Position numbers and translations under genes: made by a program. This document shows, piece after piece, positions 1-8,278 of a stretch of DNA of 8,278 bases. The notes beneath the pieces are model-generated. The model was not told where the DNA came from, searched no databases, and worked only from the letters and a program-made list of their open reading frames with translations. Position 1 is the first letter of the stretch. The number at the start of each line of letters is the position of its first letter. Source of the stretch: an uncultured Synergistales bacterium (GTDB lineage: Bacteria; Synergistota; Synergistia; Synergistales; Aminobacteriaceae). The stretch is from the NCBI GenBank assembly GCA_905233515.1, contig CAJOEQ010000115.1:1-8278 (forward strand). The letters are read 5' to 3'.

Positions 1-1
1 C

Positions 2-1696
2 ACTCGCAGCGCAATTATTAAGAATACCGGGACAAAAATTTTTACAATCGAGAAATTATATAGTTCATGCTTAGATTTCACTCACGGAGATTTTGATTTA
101 ATAACTTTTTACGGTCGTCACGCAATGGAGAGAAATTTTCAGCGTCAAAAAATTCAACACGGTTTATTCTCAATCGGGAGCCGGCGCGGGATGTCTTCTC
201 ATCAGTATAACCCGTTTATAATTCTAGCTGAACATGACACAACAGAGAATCACGGCAAATGCTGGGCTATGCAATTTTGTTACAGCGGCGGATTTTGTGC
301 AGAAGTCGAACGGGATCAATATAATCAGACTCGTTTAATGATGGGACTTGCTCAAGAAAAATTTTCGTACGAACTCGGCACTAATGAAGAAATCACAGCA
401 CCTGAAATTATTATGTCATTCAGCAATGAAGGACTCGAGAAAATTTCTCATAATTTGCACTCATGTATACGCGAAAATATTTGCAGAGGTAAATATAAGA
501 ATTCTCCGCGTCCTATAGTATTAAACACGTGGGAGGCTCTATATTTTGATTTTGACGGCGCAAAGATTCTCGAACTTGCAGAAAGCGCGAAAAATTTGGG
601 TGTTGATATGCTTGTGCTTGATGACGGCTGGTTTATGAATAGAAATGACGATTTTAGAGCGTTAGGAGATGGGCGGGCTGATGAGTCAAAACTCGGCTGC
701 ACACTCGGTGAACTCGTTAAAAAAATAAACTCTCTAGGCTTGCAATTCGGTTTATGGGTTGAGCCTGCAATGATAAGTGAAGACAGTAATTTATTTCGTG
801 AGCATTCAGACTGGGCTATGATTATCCCCGGTGAAAAGCCGGTACTTGGCAGGAATCAATTAGTGCTAGATTTGTCGCGTCCTGATGTTAGAGAATATAT
901 AATTAATTCAATCAGTGATATTTTAAATCAAGGCGTAATTTATTTAAAATGGGATTATAACCGCTCAATTTCTGAAATGTACTCACACAAGGGCAATAAC
1001 GGCAAATTAACTTATAAATATATGCTCGGCTTGTATGAAATTCTTGAGAAAATTACTTCTCGTTATCCTGATGTCTTGATTGAAGGCTGTGCAGGAGGCG
1101 GCGGGCGTTTTGATTCAGGAATGTTATATTACACTCCGCAAATTTGGTGTTCAGATAATACAGACGCGCTTGACCGCTTGAGCATTCACTACGGCACTTC
1201 TTTCGGTTATCCCATTAGTACAATTTCCGCGCACGTCTCAACATGTCCGAATCATCAGACAGGAAGAATTACGCCGTTAAAGACTCGTTATCTTGTCTCA
1301 ATGACTGGAGCATTTGGCTATGAGCTTAACCCTTTAGCACTCACTGACGAGCAGGAAAAAGAAATTTTTACCCAGATCCAGCAATACAAAATCGACCGTG
1401 AAATTATTAATGATGGGCTTTATTATAGACTCAGCGGCGATAACGAAAATTTTTGCGCGTGGGAGTATCTATCTAAAGACGGCAGCAAAGCAATTATTAA
1501 CGCTGTAATACTTCAAAATCACGGAAATATGCCGGTAATTTATATCACGCCTCGAGGTCTAACAAGCGGAGTTTTCTATAAAGATATTTCAAGCGGGAAA
1601 ATTTATTCATCAAATATTTTAATGGATTCAGGTTTACCGCTGGGAATGCCTAAGGGCGATTATGAATCTTACATATTTAAATTAGAAAGATTATGA
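2..1696 (+). CDS. GH36 alpha-galactosidase, 5' end outside the window
   Basis: This enzyme hydrolyses terminal alpha-1,6-galactosyl residues (melibiose, raffinose-family sugars, galactomannan side chains), probably in the cytoplasm. The frame is open from base 2, so the ATG at 125 is an internal Met and not the start. The 41 codons before it continue the family's N-terminal beta domain (HGDFDLITFYGRHAMER). About 564 residues are visible; family members run to roughly 730, so about 165 are missing. GH36 landmarks appear in order: NTWEA (Trp codon at 530), LDDGWF (617-634), GLWVEP, KWDYNR with the nucleophile Asp at 953-955, GCAGGGGRFD (from 1085), SDNTDA (from 1151; acid/base probably the second Asp) and PNHQTGR. 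All expected catalytic residues are present. The stop overlaps the next ATG (ATGA, 1693-1696), so the downstream gene is likely translationally coupled. The family call is very secure; the exact substrate is inferred. Confidence 0.95.
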   Translation, partial: TRSAIIKNTGTKIFTIEKLYSSCLDFTHGDFDLITFYGRHAMERNFQRQKIQHGLFSIGSRRGMSSHQYNPFIILAEHDTTENHGKCWAMQFCYSGGFCAEVERDQYNQTRLMMGLAQEKFSYELGTNEEITAPEIIMSFSNEGLEKISHNLHSCIRENICRGKYKNSPRPIVLNTWEALYFDFDGAKILELAESAKNLGVDMLVLDDGWFMNRNDDFRALGDGRADESKLGCTLGELVKKINSLGLQFGLWVEPAMISEDSNLFREHSDWAMIIPGEKPVLGRNQLVLDLSRPDVREYIINSISDILNQGVIYLKWDYNRSISEMYSHKGNNGKLTYKYMLGLYEILEKITSRYPDVLIEGCAGGGGRFDSGMLYYTPQIWCSDNTDALDRLSIHYGTSFGYPISTISAHVSTCPNHQTGRITPLKTRYLVSMTGAFGYELNPLALTDEQEKEIFTQIQQYKIDREIINDGLYYRLSGDNENFCAWEYLSKDGSKAIINAVILQNHGNMPVIYITPRGLTSGVFYKDISSGKIYSSNILMDSGLPLGMPKGDYESYIFKLERL

Positions 1697-2508
1697 GTCT
1701 GACAGATTACGAGAAAGCAAGAAAATTAGCTCTTCAGTCATATAGACACGAGATAACTCGCGGGAGATATCCATATTTGCCGGCACTTGATGAGATGCTA
1801 ATAAACAGGTCAACTCTCAAAGAAGAGAATATCGGAATTTGCGAGATTCCTATTTATTTAATCTGCGGGACTCTCACAAAAGGCCGTCAAGAATCTTTTG
1901 CAAAAAATTATATGCCCCTTCTCTCTGATGAGTCAGAATTTGCGGCGAAATGGATTCACGTACTCGACTATCAGGAAAATGAAGGAATCCAAGACCCTGT
2001 AAAAGCGTGTGAGTTCATGGGAAGATTTTATATCTCAGAAGGAAATAAGCGCGTTTCAGTCCTGAAATATTTAGAACAGCCCGATATTTTAGCCGATGTG
2101 ATTCGAATTTTGCCGCCTGATAATAACTCGTCAAAAGAAGCGAAAATTTACGGGGAATTCTTGAAATTTTTTGACTGCACAGGAATTTACGGGATTTATT
2201 TTTCTAGTGAAGGTTGTTACTCAAAACTTGCTGAGTTATTCAAAATGGATTTAATTACTCGGTGGCCTGATGATATAATTCTCTCGCTGAAGTCGGCATT
2301 TTATAATTTCTCACGGCTTTACTCTGAACACTGCGGGGGTAATACGGCTTTAATGTTCGGTGATGCTTTCATGATTTATGCAGAAAAATTTGAGCCTGAA
2401 AGCCTGTTAAATGATTCTGACGAGACAATACGCGAAAATTTAAGCCAAATTTGGCCGGGACATTTAAATTTAATTGCCAGACTCAAAAAATTTTGTGAAA
2501 TGCTGTGA
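1693..2508 (+). CDS. ParB/sulfiredoxin-like domain protein of unknown function
   Basis: The product is 271 residues with no signal peptide or membrane segment, so probably cytoplasmic. Residues about 45-125 look like a ParB/sulfiredoxin-type fold: a strand segment (GICEIPIYLICGT), then KGRQESFAKNYMPLL, then DPVKACEFMGRFYISEGNKRVSVLKYL. The EGNKR motif (116-120) sits where ParB-like proteins have their D/E-G-x-x-R motif. The rest is predicted mainly helical and I recognise no further domain. From memory, the same N-terminal region (YPYLPxLDE, EIP, EGNKRVSV) occurs in clostridial proteins where it is fused to a BMP-type substrate-binding domain; here it stands alone. It starts inside the stop of the alpha-galactosidase gene (ATGA), and its own stop overlaps the GTG of the phosphoesterase gene, so the three genes are probably one transcript. 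Whether it binds nucleotide, DNA or something else cannot be told from sequence. Confidence 0.7.
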   Translation: MSLTDYEKARKLALQSYRHEITRGRYPYLPALDEMLINRSTLKEENIGICEIPIYLICGTLTKGRQESFAKNYMPLLSDESEFAAKWIHVLDYQENEGIQDPVKACEFMGRFYISEGNKRVSVLKYLEQPDILADVIRILPPDNNSSKEAKIYGEFLKFFDCTGIYGIYFSSEGCYSKLAELFKMDLITRWPDDIILSLKSAFYNFSRLYSEHCGGNTALMFGDAFMIYAEKFEPESLLNDSDETIRENLSQIWPGHLNLIARLKKFCEML

Positions 2509-3083
2509 GAATTCTAGCTGTCAGTGACGAAGAGAATAATTTTTTATGGAGTGAACGCGTTAAAAATATCGCGCGCGGGATTGATTTAATAATTTCTTGC
2601 GGTGATCTAAAAAATGAGTATCTAGAATTTTTGCTGACAATGATAAACGCTCCTCTTTTGTACGTTTTCGGGAATCACGATAATTCAGGAGCAGAAGGGG
2701 GGATTTGTATAGACGGGAAAATTTATAAAATTGGCGGCTTGAGATTCTTAGGGCTGGGCGGTTCAATGCGTTACAGGCAGGGGCGAAATATGTACACTGA
2801 ACGCGAAATGAAAATTAGATTTCTTAAAATTTTGCCGCGTTTATGGCTTAATAGGGGCTTTGACATTCTAGTAACTCATTCACCCGCAAAAAATTACGGA
2901 GATTTGCAGGATCTCGCGCATTCAGGATTTGAGACTTTCAACGCGATAATTAATAAATACAAGCCTAAATACATGCTTCACGGACATATTCACACGAATT
3001 ACACCAGAATCAAAAAAGAGTATTTACACGAGTCAGGTACAAAAATTTTTAATGTCTGCGGCTATAAAATTATCGAAATTTAA
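2505..3083 (+). CDS. Calcineurin-like metallophosphoesterase, small cytoplasmic type
   Basis: The product is 192 residues with the metal-binding motifs of the calcineurin-like phosphoesterase fold. These are an N-terminal SDEEN (Asp8), CGDL (Asp34), FGNHD (56-59), THSP (His125) and HGHIH (His159, His161 and His163). Such enzymes use a two-metal centre to hydrolyse phosphomono- or phosphodiesters. The first motif is unusual: the family's D-x-H reads D8-E9-E10, so the metal-binding His is replaced by Glu. The start is a GTG (2505-2507) overlapping the stop of the preceding gene as GTGA, with coupling the likely initiation route; no other start fits. The close coupling with the EGNKR-motif gene suggests joint work on one phosphorylated or nucleotide substrate, which is inference. 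The substrate is unknown and no secretion signal is seen. Confidence 0.88.
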   Translation: MRILAVSDEENNFLWSERVKNIARGIDLIISCGDLKNEYLEFLLTMINAPLLYVFGNHDNSGAEGGICIDGKIYKIGGLRFLGLGGSMRYRQGRNMYTEREMKIRFLKILPRLWLNRGFDILVTHSPAKNYGDLQDLAHSGFETFNAIINKYKPKYMLHGHIHTNYTRIKKEYLHESGTKIFNVCGYKIIEI

Positions 3084-3086
3084 TGC

Positions 3087-3115
3087 TTGACTCAAAAAAT
3101 TTCATGTGTTAAAAA
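3087..3115 (+). promoter_or_regulatory. Possible sigma-70-type promoter for the GH3 gene
   Basis: TTGACT (3087-3092) matches the -35 consensus at five of six positions. A 17-base spacer leads to TAAAAA (3110-3115), a four-of-six -10. Transcription would begin near 3122, about 40 bases before the ATG at 3162. It lies immediately after the stop of the phosphoesterase gene, so GH3 could have its own transcript, although readthrough from upstream is not excluded because no terminator is visible in 3084-3160. AT-rich DNA gives such matches by chance. Confidence 0.35.
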
Positions 3116-3142
3116 ATAAATACAGCAAAATACAATAGTAAT

Positions 3143-3149
3143 AGGAAGG
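3143..3149 (+). promoter_or_regulatory. Shine-Dalgarno site serving the ATG at 3162
   Basis: AGGAAGG lies 12 bases before the ATG at 3162-3164. It is the only SD-like sequence in the region, and nothing comparable precedes the TTG at 3196. This points to 3162 as the true original start of the GH3 gene, although that ATG is now out of frame with the enzyme body. The spacing is longer than ideal. Confidence 0.6.
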
Positions 3150-3161
3150 TTTAAAACTATT

Positions 3162-3195
3162 ATGAAACACTATTTATTTAATTAGCGCAATTTTC
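3162..3195 (+). other. Frameshifted signal-peptide start of the GH3 gene
   Basis: From the SD-served ATG the reading is M-K-H-Y-L-F-N and then TAG (3183-3185). The GH3 frame, entered one base later, reads ISAIFLSGLSNTSEAAD, a plausible hydrophobic core and Ala-rich cleavage region without a start. Joining the two (MKHYLF + ISAIFLSG...) gives a short but conventional Sec signal peptide. The junction holds two tandem copies of TATT (3171-3180, TATTTATTTA). Removing one 4-base copy restores the frame, giving MKHYLISAIFLSG and onward; removing one A from the AA at 3180-3181 also restores it. Either the gene carries a real indel or the base call is wrong here. I see no convincing site for programmed frameshifting. 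Confidence 0.7.
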
Positions 3196-5580
3196 TTGAG
3201 TGGTCTTTCTAACACTTCCGAAGCTGCTGACGAACAGCACTATATCAAGCCTACTTTTACTACGAATCAAAACGGGCCGACTATCGGAACTACTGTTAAA
3301 TCAGTAATCAACGTAAACGGCAAATATTATCGCGATTCAAATGGTAACGGCGAACTTGATGATTTCGAAAACTGGGAGCTTGATGTTGACTCACGTGTAA
3401 AAGATTTAATCTCAAAAATGACAATTGATCAAAAACTCGGCTTGTTAATAATAGGAGACAGAAGCCCCGGCATTTACACGGAAAATAAATCAGATACTTC
3501 AATGGACGGCCTATTAGACGAAGTGAGCGGCGAAAAAACTTCTATATTTGGAACGACAACAGTTTACGGCACGACTGAAGCTATTATGAATCTTTGTTTA
3601 CGCAGATTTATATTACGTCAGAATCCTACACCGGATCAAATTGCACAGTGGAATAACGCAATGCAGCAGGTTGCAGAAAGCACAGATCACGGAATCCCCG
3701 TCGTAATAGTCTCTAACAGCCGCAATGAAAACGGAGAAATGACTTTCGGAATGAATGACGCATCAGGTATTTTCTCGACATGGCCGGGAACTTTGGGACT
3801 TGCTGCGGCGGCTTTAGGCGATATTAACAACAGCGGAGACGCTCAATTAATCACGGATTTTGCGGAAATATCACGAACTGAGTGGGACGCTTCAGGAATC
3901 AAAAAAGGTTACATGTATATGGCTGATGTAGTAACTGATCCACGATGGCAGCGCGGTTATGGCACATTGGGCGAACGTCCTGACTTTGTTGCAGACGCTA
4001 TAGGCCGGTTAGTTCGAGGCTTTCAGGGCAGCAGCGACGGACTTCAATCAAACGGTGTAGCTCTAACAATTAAACACTTCCCCGGAGGCGGTGCGCGTGA
4101 AAACGGATTCGATCCTCATTATTCATTAGGTCAGTGGAATCCTTATCCGACTGAGGGATCGCTTGAAAAATATCATCTTCCACCTTTTAAGGCAGCTATT
4201 GATAATAACGTATCTTCAATAATGCCGTATTATGCAAAACCCTATGGAGCTAAGAGCGCGACTCAGACTTATGACGGCATGACTTTAGATTTAAGCGAGG
4301 CTGTAGGATTTGCCTATAACAAATTTTTTATCACTGAATTATTACGCGGTAAACTTGGTCATAAAGGCTACGTAAATTCAGACACGGGAATTTTAGGCAA
4401 CATGGCTTGGGGAATGCAGCAATTTGACGAGGGAGTCCAAGCAGCTTATGCACTCAACGCGGGAACTGATGTTATTTCGGGACCAACTAATACAACAGCA
4501 CTCAAGACGGCATATCTCCGGAGTCTCTCAGCTGATTTTATAGCTCAAGACAGCAACGAACGACATATATTAAAAGAATCGCGAATCGATGAGGCCGCCG
4601 GGCGTTTGCTCAAAGAAGAGTTTTTGCTTGGACTATTTGAGAATCCTTATAGAGATCTTGACGAGGCAAATGCAGCAGTTAAGAAGGCACGTGATGACTC
4701 AAGAGTTTATCAAGCTCATCAAAAATCAGTCGTACTCTTAAAGAATGCAAATAAAACTCTCCCATTGACCAGCGAAAAATTAGAAGACAAAAAAGTTTAT
4801 ATTAATTTCTTCAACAAAGAAGGCGACACAGAAGACGCTTTAACAGCTCTTAAAGCAACTTTTACGAATCGCGGCATGACTATAACAGAAGATTATAACG
4901 AGGCTGATTACGCGATATTCTTTATTAATCCTGCATCAGGTCAGTATTTCTCAGCTACTGCGGGATATTTGGAACTTGACATTTGCGACGGTAAAACTGT
5001 TTCCGATGTAGACACTACAACGGGCGCACCTATTGACTCGACACATGAAGAGACGACCTTAAAAGACGCGGCAAAAATTGCAGAGATTGCAAATATTGTA
5101 CACTCTAACGGCGGACTTGTAATCGCGAACGTAAATATTACTTTACCTTGGATGATGGGCAATGTAGAGCCTTACGTTGACGCTTTAACAGTGGGATTTG
5201 ACACTTTCACTGATGCAGTTATTGACGTTATGACAGGAGTTTACAGTCCGACGGGTGTATTGCCGTTGACATTGCCGAAAAATGACTCTGTTATCGCTGT
5301 AGACGAGAACGCAAATTGTATTTCTCGCAATGACGTAGCCGGCTATGATAAAGATAAATATTTACCGGATGAATTATTAGACGAGAATAATAAGGGATAT
5401 GCTTATAGAGACAGTGAAGGCAATTACTACGAGTCTTTATTCGGACTTAAATTCACAAAAGATGAAGACTCTGTAATAGATATTATTTCTAAAGGTTCAA
5501 GCGGCGGCTGTAATGTGGGCTTGAGCGTCGCAGGTTTAATTATCATGATGGGATTATTAGCAAATCTTAAGAAACGTTAA
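3196..5580 (+). CDS. GH3 family exo-glycosidase (beta-glucosidase-like) with Synergist-CTERM anchor
   Basis: This is a probable exported exo-acting beta-glycosidase, most like GH3 beta-glucosidases/xylosidases. In the 794-residue frame, residues 47-58 form a textbook EF-hand-type calcium loop (DSNGNGELDDFE). The GH3 barrel follows, with KHFPGGG (293-299), DPHYSLGQW, and the nucleophile Asp396 in GYVNSDTG (codon 4381-4383). The second GH3 domain begins around SVVLLKNANKTLPL (511-524). No C-terminal Fn3-like domain is evident. The C-terminus has SGGCNVG (769-775), a hydrophobic stretch (776-790) and KKR, the layout of the Synergist-CTERM sorting signal, so export and surface processing are expected. 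The given start is a TTG without an SD, inside what should be the signal peptide; the likely original start is the ATG at 3162, now out of frame. The gene is followed by a terminator. The family call is secure; the substrate, and whether the gene is functional, are not. Confidence 0.9.
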   Translation: MSGLSNTSEAADEQHYIKPTFTTNQNGPTIGTTVKSVINVNGKYYRDSNGNGELDDFENWELDVDSRVKDLISKMTIDQKLGLLIIGDRSPGIYTENKSDTSMDGLLDEVSGEKTSIFGTTTVYGTTEAIMNLCLRRFILRQNPTPDQIAQWNNAMQQVAESTDHGIPVVIVSNSRNENGEMTFGMNDASGIFSTWPGTLGLAAAALGDINNSGDAQLITDFAEISRTEWDASGIKKGYMYMADVVTDPRWQRGYGTLGERPDFVADAIGRLVRGFQGSSDGLQSNGVALTIKHFPGGGARENGFDPHYSLGQWNPYPTEGSLEKYHLPPFKAAIDNNVSSIMPYYAKPYGAKSATQTYDGMTLDLSEAVGFAYNKFFITELLRGKLGHKGYVNSDTGILGNMAWGMQQFDEGVQAAYALNAGTDVISGPTNTTALKTAYLRSLSADFIAQDSNERHILKESRIDEAAGRLLKEEFLLGLFENPYRDLDEANAAVKKARDDSRVYQAHQKSVVLLKNANKTLPLTSEKLEDKKVYINFFNKEGDTEDALTALKATFTNRGMTITEDYNEADYAIFFINPASGQYFSATAGYLELDICDGKTVSDVDTTTGAPIDSTHEETTLKDAAKIAEIANIVHSNGGLVIANVNITLPWMMGNVEPYVDALTVGFDTFTDAVIDVMTGVYSPTGVLPLTLPKNDSVIAVDENANCISRNDVAGYDKDKYLPDELLDENNKGYAYRDSEGNYYESLFGLKFTKDEDSVIDIISKGSSGGCNVGLSVAGLIIMMGLLANLKKR

Positions 5581-5591
5581 AAATTTTTTCG

Positions 5592-5630
5592 GGGAGTGCA
5601 AAATTTTTCGCTTGTACTCCCTTTTTATTT
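5592..5630 (+). terminator. Rho-independent terminator after the GH3 gene
   Basis: GGGAGTGCAA (5592-5601) pairs with TTGTACTCCC (5612-5621), a 10-bp stem with one G-U pair around a 10-base loop. It is followed at once by TTTTTATTT. It lies 11 bases past the GH3 stop and between two convergent genes. In the minus direction the stem is followed by CGAAAAAA before any T run, so it is a poorer terminator for the opposite gene, though the hairpin may still help stop that transcript. Confidence 0.85.
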
Positions 5631-5651
5631 ATTGACTCTCTCTAGAAAAAT

Positions 5652-7949
<2,298 letters not shown>

Positions 7950-7963
7950 GTCTAATTAATGAT

Positions 7964-7970
7964 CCCTCCA
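7964..7970 (-). promoter_or_regulatory. Shine-Dalgarno site of the membrane GTPase gene
   Basis: On the minus strand TGGAGGG lies 14 bases upstream of the ATG at 7949. An in-frame TAA (7956-7958) sits between SD and ATG, so no longer N-terminus is possible. The spacing is long, but the motif is strong and nothing better is nearby. The 48-base gap to the preceding gene shows no clear promoter or terminator, consistent with one transcript. Confidence 0.6.
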
Positions 7971-7997
7971 AACGGCGAATATTTCGAATCGTCCAGC

Positions 7998-8278
7998 TTA
8001 AACATCATCGCTTTTATTATTTTCGCCGAAAAATTTATTAAATATTCGAGTGATAATGCCTGAGGGCTTGTGTCTCTTTATGTCTTCTTCTGCTGCGTCA
8101 AGAATTTGATTTATAAAATCAGACACTTCGATTTCTTTTCTGTCAGTGTTAGAGTCAAGCAGCTTTAAAATTTTCTTAACACTTGACATTTCGTAAAGCT
8201 CATCAAGAATAATATTATAAATTTCTTTCTTAATTTCTTTATCTTTGCAGGCATATAACAAAAATAAATTCCATTTTC
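7998..8278 (-). CDS. Hypothetical protein, C-terminal 92 residues only
   Basis: The frame stays open to the window edge: five codons (KWNLF) precede the TTG at 8261, so that TTG is internal and the true start lies beyond 8278. The visible piece is charged and predicted almost wholly helical, with EIKKEIYNIILDELYEM, a central DSNTDRKEIEVSDFINQILDAAEE and a tail IFNKFFGENNKSDDV. No catalytic motif, Cys pair or membrane segment is visible and I recognise no family. It ends 48 bases before the membrane GTPase gene on the same strand, so the two are probably co-transcribed and it may be a cytoplasmic partner of the GTPase. Its function cannot be inferred from this fragment. Confidence 0.65.
   Translation of the reverse strand, partial: KWNLFLLYACKDKEIKKEIYNIILDELYEMSSVKKILKLLDSNTDRKEIEVSDFINQILDAAEEDIKRHKPSGIITRIFNKFFGENNKSDDV

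Noticed and set aside
125..127. ATG at 125 as start of the alpha-galactosidase
   Set aside because: The frame is open upstream to base 2 and the preceding residues match the family's N-terminal domain; this Met is internal.
448..702. Minus-strand open frame inside the alpha-galactosidase gene
   Set aside because: It lies entirely opposite a strongly conserved enzyme gene and has no recognisable protein features.
3131..3136. TACAAT as the -10 box of the GH3 promoter
   Set aside because: It is a good hexamer, but there is no matching -35 at the right distance and transcription would start on top of the Shine-Dalgarno site.
3171..3185. Programmed ribosomal frameshift into the GH3 frame
   Set aside because: A +1 shift is needed, but the local codons offer no good re-pairing and there is no stimulatory SD or hairpin; an indel or base-call error is simpler.
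5579..5640. Terminator acting equally in both directions
   Set aside because: On the minus strand the stem is followed by CGAAAAAA before any T run, so good termination is supported only for the plus strand.
8259..8261. TTG at 8261 as start of the right-edge minus-strand gene
   Set aside because: The frame continues in coding form to the window edge and no Shine-Dalgarno site is visible before it.

Overview
The window is AT-rich bacterial DNA, most likely from a Synergistota (Synergistaceae-type, probably gut or rumen) genome. The best taxonomic clue is the C-terminus of the secreted GH3 enzyme: an S-G-G-C-N-x-G motif, a hydrophobic segment and a final KKR. This is the layout of the lineage-specific Synergist-CTERM sorting signal. 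The assignment rests on that signal alone and is an inference. No RNA genes, insertion sequences or CRISPR arrays were seen.

Left part (1-3083, + strand): a tightly packed three-gene unit. It opens with a GH36 alpha-galactosidase whose 5' end lies outside the window. A protein with a ParB/sulfiredoxin-like EGNKR motif follows, overlapping by ATGA, and then a small calcineurin-like metallophosphoesterase, overlapping by GTGA. The last two look like a conserved uncharacterised pair; the first is an ordinary galactoside-degrading enzyme.

Middle part (3084-5640, + strand): a monocistronic-looking GH3 glycosidase with a possible promoter, a Shine-Dalgarno (SD) sequence and a good rho-independent terminator. 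Its catalytic body is intact and it carries an export-dependent C-terminal signal. As read here, however, the signal peptide is broken: the ATG served by the SD meets a stop after 7 codons, and the rest of the signal peptide lies in another frame. Losing one copy of a 4-base tandem repeat, or a single base, would restore one continuous signal peptide.

Right part (5652-8278, - strand, convergent with the GH3 gene): a two-gene unit cut by the window edge. The downstream gene encodes a 765-residue protein with an unusual layout: N-terminal membrane segments, a double zinc-ribbon region, a complete P-loop GTPase domain, another membrane segment, three poly-asparagine tracts encoded by AAT repeats, and two bacterial SH3 domains. 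The predicted topology puts the GTPase in the cytoplasm and the SH3 domains outside the membrane. It resembles the DO-GTPase2-type membrane GTPases known from predicted biological-conflict systems, and it is the strongest candidate here for an undescribed system. The gene upstream of it, probably its partner, is visible only as a 92-residue C-terminal piece.
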